Shown here: positions 8,588 through 18,200 of the stretch, piece by piece
Layout: the number at the start of each line of letters is the position of its first letter
Numbering within the stretch: position 1 is the stretch's first letter
NCBI GenBank assembly: GCA_044348665.1
Contig: JBIKSI010000037.1
Span: 1 to 24,962 of the forward strand
Origin: M2408 sp044348665
GTDB lineage: Bacteria; Bacteroidota; Bacteroidia; Flavobacteriales_D; Crocinitomicaceae
Length of the DNA stretch: 24,962 bases
Direction of reading: 5' to 3'
The notes under the pieces: generated by a model
What the model was told of the DNA's origin: nothing
The model's input: only the letters and a program-made list of their open reading frames with translations
The model's database searches: none
Position numbers and translations under genes: made by a program

Positions 8588-10852
8588 TTACTTATTTTGT
8601 GCATCCACAACTGCAACTTTTACCATATTTATTATTTCCCTCACTGAACATCCCATTTGCACAACGTGAATTGACTTTCTAAGTCCTACCAATACTGGTC
8701 CAACTGATTCAACTTCTGTCATTTCCTGTAACAATTTATAGGCAATATTCCCTGAAGATAAGTTAGGGAAAATCAGCGTATTTACTTGTTTATTTGCCAA
8801 ACTTGAGAAGGAGAATTTTTCATTCATCAAATCATTATTTAATGCAAAATTAGCTTGAATTTCTCCATCAACACACAAGCTTGGATATTTTTCGTGTAAA
8901 ATCTCAACTGCCTTAGCCATTTTTTCAGGATCTTCTCCTTTCGAAGAACCGAAATTAGAGTAACTTAATAGTGCAATTTTCGGTGTTACTTTGAACTTAC
9001 GAATTGTTTTGGCAACATTGTTTGTAATTTCCGCAATTTGTTCAGCCGTTGGATTCAAATTAACGGTTGTGTCCGCTAAAAAGAGTGGTCCACGTTTTGT
9101 CATTAAGATGTATAATCCAGCAACAACGCTCACGTCTTTTTCCGTTCCAATGGTTTGAATTGCAGGCTTAACGACACTTCCATAATTTCTAGTTGCACCA
9201 GAAATCATAGCATCTGCATCTCCTAATTCAACCATCATTGCTCCGAAATGATTACGTTCTCGCATGATTTGAATCGATTCGAACTCTGTAAATCCTTTTC
9301 TTTTTCTTTTTTCAAAAAATGCGTGACCGTATCTAATTCTTCTTGCTTCCTCCTCTTCCGACTTAGGATCGACGATTTCGAATTCACTGAATTCTAGAGA
9401 ATATTCTTTAATTAAAGCCTCAATTCTCTTACGCTTCCCAAGAAGAACTGGGAAAGCAATTCCTTCATCAGAAGCAAATTGAGCAGCTTTTAATATTTTA
9501 TAATTATCTGCTTCAGCGAAAACAACACGTTTTGGATTGGATTGCGCTTTAACAGTTAAATTTCTCAATAATTTATTTCCAAGCCCAAGTCTGTTTTTTA
9601 ATTCATTTTCGTAGGCTTCCCAATCGGTAATTGGATTTTTTGCGACACCAGATTCCATTGCAGCTCTTGCAACAGCAGGTGCTACGTAATAAATCAAACG
9701 TTGATCTAAAGGTTTAGGAATAATTTGTTCACGTCCAAAAGAAATATTTTTGTCCCCGTACGCCTCAATAACCTCTTCAGGAATAGTTTCCTTAGCAAGT
9801 GAAGCAATTGCGTGCACAGCTGCTAATTTCATTTCTTCATTGATTGTTGTTGCACGAACATCTAATGCACCTCTAAAAATGAATGGAAAACCAAGTACAT
9901 TGTTCACTTGATTAGGATGATCAGAACGACCAGTTGCCATGATAATGTCATTTCGAACTGCCATTGCATCTTTGTATGTAATTTCAGGATCTGGATTTGC
10001 CAAAGCAAAAACGATTGGGTTTTCAGCCATGGAAGCAACCATTTCCTTACTGACTAAATTCCCTTTTGAAAGACCTAAAAACACATCCGCTCCAACGAAA
10101 GCTTCGACCAAACTCATACTTTTCTCATGAGAACCAAAATGCAATTTATTGTCTTCTAAATCTTTTCTCTCTTTGCAAAGTAAAGACTTACTATCAAACA
10201 TGTAAATATTTTCAGTTTTTGCTCCTAAACTTTCATATAATTTAGCACAAGACATAGCTGCTGCTCCTGCACCAGAAATAATAATTCTTACATCTTCAAT
10301 TTTTTTATTGGCTAACTCAAGTGCGTTAATCAAAGCGGCAGATGAAATAATTGCAGTTCCGTGTTGATCGTCATGCATAATTGGAATATCCAATTCTTCT
10401 TTCAAACGACGCTCGATTTCAAATGCTTCAGGAGCTTTGATATCTTCCAAATTTATTCCACCAAAAGTAGGTGCAATTGCTTTTACAGTTTGAATAAACA
10501 ATTCGGGATTACTTGCATCCACTTCAATATCAAACACATCGATATCAGCAAAAATTTTGAAAAGCACACCTTTTCCTTCCATAACTGGTTTTGAGGCCAA
10601 GGGACCAATGTCACCCAAACCTAAAACAGCAGTTCCATTAGAAATAACAGCAACTAAGTTTCCCTTTGCAGTGTATTTGTATACGTCATCAGGATTTTCT
10701 GCAATTTTCAAGCAAGGCTCAGCAACGCCGGGAGAATATGCTAAGGACAAATCTCTAGGAGTAGAATATGGTTTGGTAGGAAGCACTTGAATTTTCCCAG
10801 GTTTTCCTGAAGAATGGTAATCGAGTGCATCTTGTTTACGAATTTTTGCCAT
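8588..10852 (-). CDS. maeB: NADP-dependent malic enzyme with C-terminal phosphotransacetylase-like domain
   Basis: Oxidative decarboxylation of malate to pyruvate with NADP reduction, supplying NADPH and pyruvate. The 754-aa length is that of the MaeB hybrid type. The malic enzyme part (about 10-425) shows SPGVAEPC (40-47), MHDDQHGTA (159-167), the dinucleotide-binding GAGAAAMSCAKL (194-205) and FALANPDPEI (282-291). The remainder (about 430-754) is a phosphate acetyl/butyryltransferase-like domain with GDADAMISGATRNYGS and the C-terminal VVQMGCSVREIINM. In studied MaeB proteins this domain is regulatory, sensing acetyl-CoA or related metabolites; I infer the same here. It is preceded by a clear Bacteroidota promoter and lies 98 bp upstream of ruvA. 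The ATG is chosen from the conserved family opening and the promoter position. Confidence 0.97.
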   Translation of the reverse strand: MAKIRKQDALDYHSSGKPGKIQVLPTKPYSTPRDLSLAYSPGVAEPCLKIAENPDDVYKYTAKGNLVAVISNGTAVLGLGDIGPLASKPVMEGKGVLFKIFADIDVFDIEVDASNPELFIQTVKAIAPTFGGINLEDIKAPEAFEIERRLKEELDIPIMHDDQHGTAIISSAALINALELANKKIEDVRIIISGAGAAAMSCAKLYESLGAKTENIYMFDSKSLLCKERKDLEDNKLHFGSHEKSMSLVEAFVGADVFLGLSKGNLVSKEMVASMAENPIVFALANPDPEITYKDAMAVRNDIIMATGRSDHPNQVNNVLGFPFIFRGALDVRATTINEEMKLAAVHAIASLAKETIPEEVIEAYGDKNISFGREQIIPKPLDQRLIYYVAPAVARAAMESGVAKNPITDWEAYENELKNRLGLGNKLLRNLTVKAQSNPKRVVFAEADNYKILKAAQFASDEGIAFPVLLGKRKRIEALIKEYSLEFSEFEIVDPKSEEEEARRIRYGHAFFEKRKRKGFTEFESIQIMRERNHFGAMMVELGDADAMISGATRNYGSVVKPAIQTIGTEKDVSVVAGLYILMTKRGPLFLADTTVNLNPTAEQIAEITNNVAKTIRKFKVTPKIALLSYSNFGSSKGEDPEKMAKAVEILHEKYPSLCVDGEIQANFALNNDLMNEKFSFSSLANKQVNTLIFPNLSSGNIAYKLLQEMTEVESVGPVLVGLRKSIHVVQMGCSVREIINMVKVAVVDAQNK

Positions 10853-10887
10853 AATTAAATCTTTTAGCCTGATTTTTTTGAAGAGGG

Positions 10888-10918
10888 CAAAGATAACAAA
10901 TTGGAAGTTAAATACAAA
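10888..10918 (-). promoter_or_regulatory. Bacteroidota-type promoter of maeB (and possibly ruvA-sprA-GNAT)
   Basis: On the minus strand TTTG (10918-10915), a 19-base spacer and TATCTTTG (10895-10888) match the Bacteroidetes consensus TTTG-N19-TAnnTTTG exactly. The start of maeB lies 35 bases beyond the -7 box. This is the best promoter match in the window and may drive the whole maeB-ruvA-sprA-GNAT block, because no comparable match was seen before ruvA or sprA. Confidence 0.85.
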
Positions 10919-10930
10919 GTATCTTTAAAT

Positions 10931-10962
10931 AAAAAAACCGTCTCAAAATATTGAGACGGTTT
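10931..10962 (-). terminator. Intrinsic terminator of the thioredoxin-like gene
   Basis: A perfect 12-bp stem, AAACCGTCTCAA (10935-10946) and TTGAGACGGTTT (10951-10962), has a 4-base loop and on the minus strand runs into a T-tract (complement of the A-run 10931-10937). It lies 18 bases after the stop of the thioredoxin-like gene and separates it from the maeB promoter. Confidence 0.93.
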
Positions 10963-10979
10963 CCAATAAAAAATAGATC

Positions 10980-12461
10980 TTATTTATTAATTTGAATTTT
11001 TTCAGTTGTATTTCCATTAGCACCTTTGAAAACAAGCATGTAGTTTCCGTTTGCTAATTCATTCATTTCAATATTCAATGTAGTATTGTTGATGTTCCAA
11101 GTAGAAAGTGTTCTTCCTAACTGATCAACTAATTCAACACTTGAATACGCATTTAAATTATCACCTTTGATTGTGAAATTTCCTTTGGATGGATTTGGTG
11201 AAACAACTAATGAATTAGCTTCTTTTTTGTTTAATCCAGAAGTTTGTTCGATTTCAGTTTTCAAAGCTCCGTTTCTTACATATTCGTCACCGAAACCACC
11301 CAAATCTAAATTAAGGATTGAATTACCTGCTGCCTCGATTTCTAATCCAAATTGTCCTGCTGGATTTGATCCTGTGTTTAAACCATCACCATAAGAATCC
11401 ATTACTTTAATCGTAAAACAGTCGTTTGCATCAGGCAAAGTTACATTATGCGTTTTTGTTTTTAAAGCATCAGCACCACCACCGTTTGCACTACCAGCAT
11501 AAGGACCGCCTGAAGCAACCACAACGTTTGCACTATTTCTCATTTCCCAAGATGATTCAGTTGGGTAATTGTCTGTGTAAAATTTGATTGTTAAATCTAA
11601 AGATGGAGTAACTTGAGCAAGTGAAACATCATAAGTTGTTGTACCATAAGCTGGATTTAACATTGCTCCACCATTCAAAGAAACAACTTGAGCTGTGTAA
11701 GTTGAACTTTCGTTAATTGCAACAAACGGAAACATAACTGTTTCAGTACCATTTGCAGCTAATGAACCTGACCAATTTTTAGTTTGAATTGTATTTCCAT
11801 TTTCTTTCAACTCAACAACAGCAGATGTAAGGTTGTTTGAACCATAATTTTTTAATTCAAAAGATGGTTGTGTCAAACTTGTACAAGACTGAATATCCAC
11901 TGATGAAATTTTTCCATGATTTTGTGCACCAGCAAGTGTCGTTGCACACCCACTTTGAATGCTAGATTTCATTTGGGCAGCAGTTAATGGACCAACTTCC
12001 GTAACAATTTTATTTGGACAAATTCTATAAATAGTTGGGAAAAATGCTGTTTGTAAAATATCACCAACATTGGCGTTATCAATAATTGGGTATGGCGTAT
12101 CTGTTACCCAGTCTCCTTGCGTATCAGTTCCTGTACCATGTAAATCTGCATCAGTCGTTGATCCATCACCCTCAATAAATAATACAACTACCTCATTGGA
12201 ACCGCCTTGCCCATAGGTATTATATAAATCCGCAAGCGCATGTGTATTATGATATGACCAACAAGGACCACACCAAGTAGCAGACACGTCGATTATTACA
12301 GTCTTACCTGCATTTAAATAACTATATAAATTGTGTGAAACACCATTTATATCTGTTGCTGTAAAATCTGGGCAAACACTTCCGTCAGGAAGTTGAGCAC
12401 TCACATTGTTGTAAGCTGAACCAGCTAACAATAAAGATAAAGAGAATATTATTTTTTTCAT
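10980..12461 (-). CDS. Secreted thioredoxin-like protein with T9SS type A sorting domain
   Basis: Predicted exported protein of 493 aa. It has a signal peptide (1-22, ending NNVSA-Q) and then a redoxin/TlpA-like thioredoxin fold with active-site W63-C-G-P-C67 and cis-proline motif FFPT (140-143). A middle beta-rich part includes a block with YPTESSWEM and DSYGDGLNTG, a module type seen in secreted Bacteroidota proteins. The end (about 418-493) is a T9SS type A sorting domain (SPNPSKGNFTI, LANGNYMLVF, ending EKIQINK). Inferred role: disulfide exchange or redox work at or outside the outer membrane; the substrate is unknown. I chose the ATG at 12461, not an in-frame TTG 18 bases upstream, because the TTG lies inside the -7 box TAAATTTG and the ATG directly precedes the signal peptide. 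It is transcribed alone and ends in a strong terminator. Confidence 0.9.
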   Translation of the reverse strand: MKKIIFSLSLLLAGSAYNNVSAQLPDGSVCPDFTATDINGVSHNLYSYLNAGKTVIIDVSATWCGPCWSYHNTHALADLYNTYGQGGSNEVVVLFIEGDGSTTDADLHGTGTDTQGDWVTDTPYPIIDNANVGDILQTAFFPTIYRICPNKIVTEVGPLTAAQMKSSIQSGCATTLAGAQNHGKISSVDIQSCTSLTQPSFELKNYGSNNLTSAVVELKENGNTIQTKNWSGSLAANGTETVMFPFVAINESSTYTAQVVSLNGGAMLNPAYGTTTYDVSLAQVTPSLDLTIKFYTDNYPTESSWEMRNSANVVVASGGPYAGSANGGGADALKTKTHNVTLPDANDCFTIKVMDSYGDGLNTGSNPAGQFGLEIEAAGNSILNLDLGGFGDEYVRNGALKTEIEQTSGLNKKEANSLVVSPNPSKGNFTIKGDNLNAYSSVELVDQLGRTLSTWNINNTTLNIEMNELANGNYMLVFKGANGNTTEKIQINK

Positions 12462-12476
12462 AGTTTTAATTTTGAA

Positions 12477-12484
12477 CAAATTTA
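12477..12484 (-). promoter_or_regulatory. -7 box of the thioredoxin-like gene
   Basis: TAAATTTG on the minus strand matches TAnnTTTG and lies 15 bases before the ATG at 12461. No good TTTG -33 element is present at 19 bases spacing (AGTT is found there), so only the -7 half is supported. It would give a leader of about 10 bases. Confidence 0.55.
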
Positions 12485-12701
12485 AGTCAATAATTTTATT
12501 AAAAACTCATTACTAAATTGATTTTTCGAATTATTATTGGAAAGCTAACTGAAAATAGAATCCCTTATACGAGCTAAAACCTTTTAAAAATAAGAGAATA
12601 AACTAAATTGTTCATTTGATTCCATCGCTGCAATCACTTTCTAAAATTGTGCTTTTTTTTAAAACATTCAACTAAATCGTATTTTCATTTAAAAAAAAGT
12701 T

Positions 12702-12709
12702 TATATTTG
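12702..12709 (+). promoter_or_regulatory. -7 box of the lectin/PKD surface-protein gene
   Basis: TATATTTG matches TAnnTTTG and lies 39 bases ahead of the ATG at 12749; the -33 position reads GTAT rather than TTTG. The divergent region 12485-12701 between the two opposing promoters is AT-rich, and I see no gene, strong hairpin or repeat in it. Confidence 0.6.
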
Positions 12710-12748
12710 CTTCACAAAACATTACTTAGTGTCATATTGACAAATTAA

Positions 12749-15196
12749 ATGAAAGCAACATTAACATACTGTATTCTCTTTACTTTGAGTGTTATTACTC
12801 AAGTTAATGCCCAAAGTTTTCAAATTTTTGGTGATGCTTTTAGTGTACCTACTGTCTCAAATGCATCTTGTTCTAATGCTGATACATGCTTTTCATTAAC
12901 AGCAAATGTAAACTGGCAAAATGGAGCGGTTTGGGATTTAGACCTCATTGATTTAAGTAATCCCTTTGATGCTACCTTTTGCTTGTTCATTGGTGGGTCT
13001 GATAATGGTGCAGATGGTTTTGCATTTGTGATGAGGGATCCAAGTGCAAACGTTTACGGCGAGGATGGAGGTAGCTTAGGTTATGGATCACAAAATGGAT
13101 TACTTGGGATTTCTCCTTCAGTAGGCATTGAATTCGATTCCTTTTATAATAGTGATTTTTTTGATATTCAAGAAGACCATACACAACTTGTGTTAAATGG
13201 TCAAGTTGCTTCAGCTCCTGCTGTTCCCGCAGTCAGTCTGCTTCCCTCTGGAGCCAATGTCGAAGATAATAATTTTCATAATGCACGAATTGTATGGGAT
13301 CCAATTTTACATCAACTTTCTATGTATTTTGATGGCTTTCTAAGATTTACCTATACTAATGACATTGTTAATACAGTATTTGGCGGAAATCCAAATGTTT
13401 TGTGGGGGTTTACTGCTTCGACTGGTGGATTATCAAATCTGCAGCAAATTTGTTTTCCAAAGGTCTTGCTTGAGTTACCAGATTATGAGATATGCGAGCA
13501 GGATTCGGTATTGATACCTTATCCAATGCAAAACATTCAAAGTTATACGTGGACAGACCCGAATGGTGCTGTTATTATAGATTGGAATGACGGAATGGGA
13601 GTTCCACTAAGTGAAACAAGTTTTTATGCGAGTCAATCAGGTTCTTATACATTAAGCGTTGAATTTAACAATCAAGTATATTCTGAAGATTTACTTGTAA
13701 CCTTAATACCTCTTCCGGAAAGTATCGACCTTGATTTATGTACCTCATCAGCAAACTTGAATCTTTTTGATTTATTTACTACTAGTAATATCCCAACAAA
13801 TGGCACTTGGACTGGTCCTTCCTCCTTAACTAATGCTCATTTGGGGACTTTTGATCCAGGGACAAGCTTGCCAGGCGTTTACATTTATGAAAGCAATAGT
13901 TCTAATATTTGCCCAAGCGATAATCAAGTTACGATTAATTATCATTCCATCACTTTCAATCCTGTGATTGATTTGATCCCATGTACAGAGACGCAATATG
14001 AATTGGAGGCAAATCCTCTTATGTCAAATGGTCAAACAAATTTCACATACACCTGGATTAGTGCAACAGCTACCTTGCTTAGTAATCAGAATCAATCAAC
14101 AGCATCGATCAACGCAAATGCCACCGTGCAACTAGAAATTACATCCTTGGACGCCTTTGCCTGTGAATTTGATACTATTTTAAGTTTAACTTTTCAAACA
14201 AGTCCTCAATTTAGTCTAGGTTCTGATCTAACGATTTGTTCAGGGGAAAATATCACGGTAAATGCACCTGGAAATTGGAATTCCTTTGAATGGAGTGATG
14301 GCTCATCCAATTCAAGTATTAACCTAACAAGTTCAGGTGAATATTGGTGTGAAGTTTCATCTGGTCAAAATTGTATTTTTAGAGATACCATTGAATTAAC
14401 AGTTACCCCTGTACCCACAATTACACTCTCAAATTTCGATACAATTTCCTGTTTACCATTTACTGTAAATTTAATTGCAAATGTAGACAATCCAAATGCA
14501 AGCTTAACTTGGGATTTTGGGGATGGTTTTACAAGTACCTCCACTTCAAATGTTATTCATACCTATAATAATGCTGGGGTTTACGACCTATTATTAACAG
14601 CTGCTATTGGTAATACATGTGAAGGAACCTTATTTCTTGAGGATGCGATACATGTGTTAAGCTTACCTCATGCCGACTTCGCGTACAATGTTATTTCTAA
14701 TGATGGAAGTCAGATAAAAGTGGAATTCTTTAATAATTCTGTAAATTACACTTCGTTTTTATGGGATTTTGATGGTGATTCTACTTCTGTTTTGCAGAAC
14801 CCTTCAACTTTCTTTGATATTTCTGATCAATCAGAATTTGTCGTGAATATTTATACTACGAATGATTATTGTAGTGACTCGATGCAACAAATCATTGATG
14901 TGCCAGGGCAATTAATTTATTATGTGCCAAATTCTTTCACTCCTGACGGGAATTTATTCAATAATTATTTTGAGCCAGTATTTACAGAAGGCTATGTTGA
15001 AGATTCCTACCATTTAAGGATTTACAACAGATGGGGTGAAATCGTTTTTGAAAGCTTTGATACAAAATCAGGTTGGGATGGCACTTATGGTGACAAACTC
15101 GCCAAAGAAGATATTTACGTATGGATCATTGAATTCACAGAAAAGGAAAAAAATGAAAAAAGGCAAATTACCGGCCATGTGAATTTGATGAAATAA
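12749..15196 (+). CDS. Secreted L-type lectin / PKD protein with T9SS type B (gliding-associated) C-terminal domain
   Basis: Large exported protein of 815 aa, probably displayed on or released from the cell surface. It has a signal peptide (1-21, VITQVNA-Q) and then a legume-lectin-like beta-sandwich (about 23-235) with NGADGFAFVMRD, GIEFDSFYN, NARIVWD, LSMYFDG and WGFTASTGG, the usual L-type lectin order. Ig-like beta domains follow, then two PKD-like repeats (WDFGDGFTS near 587-595; FLWDFDGDS near 671-679). The final about 90 residues (VPNSFTPDGN, LRIYNRWGEIVFES, GWDGTY, YVWIIEF) are the gliding motility-associated CHU_C or type B sorting domain. Inferred role: carbohydrate or surface binding. 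Family knowledge: type B cargo usually depends on a PorP/SprF-like outer-membrane protein, which is not encoded next to it here. The next gene follows after 54 bp with no terminator between. Confidence 0.9.
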   Translation: MKATLTYCILFTLSVITQVNAQSFQIFGDAFSVPTVSNASCSNADTCFSLTANVNWQNGAVWDLDLIDLSNPFDATFCLFIGGSDNGADGFAFVMRDPSANVYGEDGGSLGYGSQNGLLGISPSVGIEFDSFYNSDFFDIQEDHTQLVLNGQVASAPAVPAVSLLPSGANVEDNNFHNARIVWDPILHQLSMYFDGFLRFTYTNDIVNTVFGGNPNVLWGFTASTGGLSNLQQICFPKVLLELPDYEICEQDSVLIPYPMQNIQSYTWTDPNGAVIIDWNDGMGVPLSETSFYASQSGSYTLSVEFNNQVYSEDLLVTLIPLPESIDLDLCTSSANLNLFDLFTTSNIPTNGTWTGPSSLTNAHLGTFDPGTSLPGVYIYESNSSNICPSDNQVTINYHSITFNPVIDLIPCTETQYELEANPLMSNGQTNFTYTWISATATLLSNQNQSTASINANATVQLEITSLDAFACEFDTILSLTFQTSPQFSLGSDLTICSGENITVNAPGNWNSFEWSDGSSNSSINLTSSGEYWCEVSSGQNCIFRDTIELTVTPVPTITLSNFDTISCLPFTVNLIANVDNPNASLTWDFGDGFTSTSTSNVIHTYNNAGVYDLLLTAAIGNTCEGTLFLEDAIHVLSLPHADFAYNVISNDGSQIKVEFFNNSVNYTSFLWDFDGDSTSVLQNPSTFFDISDQSEFVVNIYTTNDYCSDSMQQIIDVPGQLIYYVPNSFTPDGNLFNNYFEPVFTEGYVEDSYHLRIYNRWGEIVFESFDTKSGWDGTYGDKLAKEDIYVWIIEFTEKEKNEKRQITGHVNLMK

Positions 15197-15207
15197 TTTT
15201 TAGTTAA

Positions 15208-15241
15208 TTGGCATAGCTAGCTAAATAAATTATTATCTTCG
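15208..15241 (+). promoter_or_regulatory. Weak promoter-like sequence before the 1346-aa protein gene
   Basis: TTG (15208-15210) and TATCTTCG (15234-15241) are separated by 23 bases, and the -7 box has C in place of the third T. It would leave only a few untranslated bases before the ATG at 15251. Co-transcription with the lectin gene upstream is an equally good explanation because no terminator lies between them. Confidence 0.3.
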
Positions 15242-15250
15242 TAATTCCTT

Positions 15251-18200
15251 ATGAAACATTATTTTACAATATTTCTTGTTTTTCAAGTGTCATTTTTTGT
15301 TTTTTCTCAAAAATATAAAGGTGAACAGGCAAAACCGAACTTCAATTCTTCACAAATTGAAAAAGCTGCAAATTGCACTCCCCCGAATCATACCACGTTT
15401 TTAGAAACAAATAATGTAAGGGCAATGGTTCATACAGCTGGAAATCTTTGGCAGGTCCCTAATCAAAATTTTTCTCAATATGAAGTTCCAAAAAACTCAG
15501 GAATCATGGCTCTTTTTACTTCCGCCTTGTGGTTGGGAGGAACAGATGTAAATGGACAGCTAAAATTGGCAGCATTGCGATATAGAGAAGGTCAGGATTA
15601 TTGGACAGGACCTTTAAGTGTTGGAACTGCAATAACAGATTATGAAAATTGTGCCAAATTTGATAAGCATTTTATTACCAAACAAGATGAAATAAAAACT
15701 TATGATTCTTGGTATCAAACAGGAATAAATGATCAATTAAATGGTACAAACAAGCAAAATCAATTATTTCCAAATTATAAAATCCCGGATATTATAAAAA
15801 ACTGGCCAGCTCATGGTGATGTAAGTTTGGGGCAAGATTTTTATTTGGCTCCTTTTTATGATCGAAATGAAGATGGCATCTACAATTGGGAGCAAGGTGA
15901 TTATCCTTGGTATGATTTCAAAAAAGATAAGACCTGTAAAGTTGATCGAAAAGTCAGCCTTTATGGAGATGAAAATTTTTGGTGGGTCATGAATGATAAA
16001 GGAAATATTCATACAGAAACAGGTGCAGATCCAATTGGTATGGAAATTCGTGCTCAAGCTTTTGCCTTTGCCACCAATGACGAGGTTAATAACATGACCT
16101 TTTACAATTACGAATTAATAAATCGAGGAACTCAAACTTTACAAGACACTTATTTTGGATCTTTTGTAGACGGAGCCTTAGGAGACCCATTTGACGATTA
16201 TGTTGGTTGTGATGTCAACCGTGGACTTGCGTACCTATACAATGGCGATAGTTACGATGGTGACAATGTTGGATTTAAAGGTTACGGATATACTCCACCT
16301 GCAGTTGGCGTTGACTTCTTTGAAGGTCCTTTTCAGGATAATGATGGTATTGACAATGCCTTTGGAATCAACGATAACGAGGCTTTAAACGGAATAGGAT
16401 ATGGTGATGGAGTTGTTGATAACGAACGATTTGGAATGCGTAGATTCTTATACTATATAAATACTGGAAGTTCTGCCAATATTAATCAAACCGATCCAAC
16501 AAAGGCGACAGATTACTACAATTATTTAAGAGGTTTTTGGAAAGATGGAACTCCATTCTATTACGGAGGTAGCGGTCATATTTCCGATCAAGGAGCCGAT
16601 CCTAGTGTTCCTTGTGATTTTATGTTTCCGGGAGATACCGATCCACTTGGCTGGGGAACGAATGGAATCGCTCAAGCTGTTTGGACAGAAGAAACTGCTG
16701 GAAATGAACCTTATGACAGAAGGTTTTTACAATCCGCTGGACCTTTTGTTTTGAAACCAGGCGCTGTTAACAATATTACAGTTGGTGTGGTTTGGGCGAG
16801 ATCTACTAGTGGCGGACCTTTTGCTTCAGTTGAAGTATTGAAAAGAGCTGATGATAAAGCCCAAGCACTTTTTGAGAACTGCTTCAAAGTATTGGATGCA
16901 CCACATGCTCCTGATTTAAATTTTCAGGAACTTTCAAATGAGGTAATCTTAACAATTAGCAACCCAAGCAATTCAAATAATTTTGAAGAAAAATATGAGG
17001 AATTTGATCCATTTATAGTTTCGGAAAACCAAGATGCTGATAAATTTTATCGCTTTCAAGGTTACCTTATTTATCAATTAAAAAACGATGCCGTTTCTGC
17101 TTCAGAATTAGAAGACCCAACGAAAGCAAGATTGGTAGCACAATGTGACTTAAAAGATAACATATCATCTATCATAAATTTCGAATTTGATGAGGATTTA
17201 GCTGCCTCGGTTCCTGTCAAAAAAGTAATTGGAGAAAACAAAGGAATACGTCACAGTTTTCAAGTGAAAGAAGATCTTTTTGCCTTAGGAGATAGACAAC
17301 TTGTCAATTTTAAATCCTATTATTATATGGCAATTTCTTATGCCTATAATAATTACAAAAATTATGATCCAACGGACCCTGAAGCACTTGATGGACAAAA
17401 AAAATCATTTTTACCAAGTAGAAAAGCTGCTTTGGGAGAAGTAAAATCGATTCAGGTTATTCCTCACAATCCAATGCCAGAAGCTGGGGGAACAATACAT
17501 TATTTGGAATACGGAATATCCCCAGAAATTACACGTTTGGATGGCCGTGGAAATGGGAATAATACAGTTGATTTGACAGATGAATCAATAGATTACATTC
17601 TAAAAAATGGATTTATGGAGAATCCAACTTACAAAAAGGGTGCTGGACCATTAAAAATCAAAGTGATTGATCCACTTAATTTAGTAGACGGCTATTTTGA
17701 ATGTAAATTCAGAAATTACATCAATAACAATGGTGTAGCAACTAATGAAGCTGTAAATTACAGTGGAACAGATACTGCTTCTTGGGTAATTTATCGTTAC
17801 GATGAGGAAAATGGATCACTATTAGATTCTGTTTTATCAGAAAACACGATTGAAAAATCAAACGAACAATTGATTCCTGAATGGGGAATTTCTGTTCAAA
17901 TATCTCAAGAAGAGTATTATTTTGCTTCTGGTTCAGGTCCTGAGTATCAAAGATATTCTGATCCAATAAGTGGAACTGTAGAATTTGCAGACTCTTCAAA
18001 ACCTTGGTTGTCATTTATTCAAGATAATGATGCGTTCTTCCCAACTAACTGGATTCGCAGTGGTGGCTATGATGCACCAGCAGATGAATGTGATGATGTA
18101 GCTGGAATAAATAATCCTTGCTTGTATAAGGATGAAGTCGGTCAAGATGTAGATAAAGCTTATGCAAAGTTTTTAGGTGGAGGAATTGCTCCATATAGAT

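Noticed and set aside
12462..12479. In-frame TTG start six codons upstream of the thioredoxin-like gene's ATG
   Set aside because: The TTG lies within the probable -7 box, and starting there would add six residues in front of a good signal peptide.
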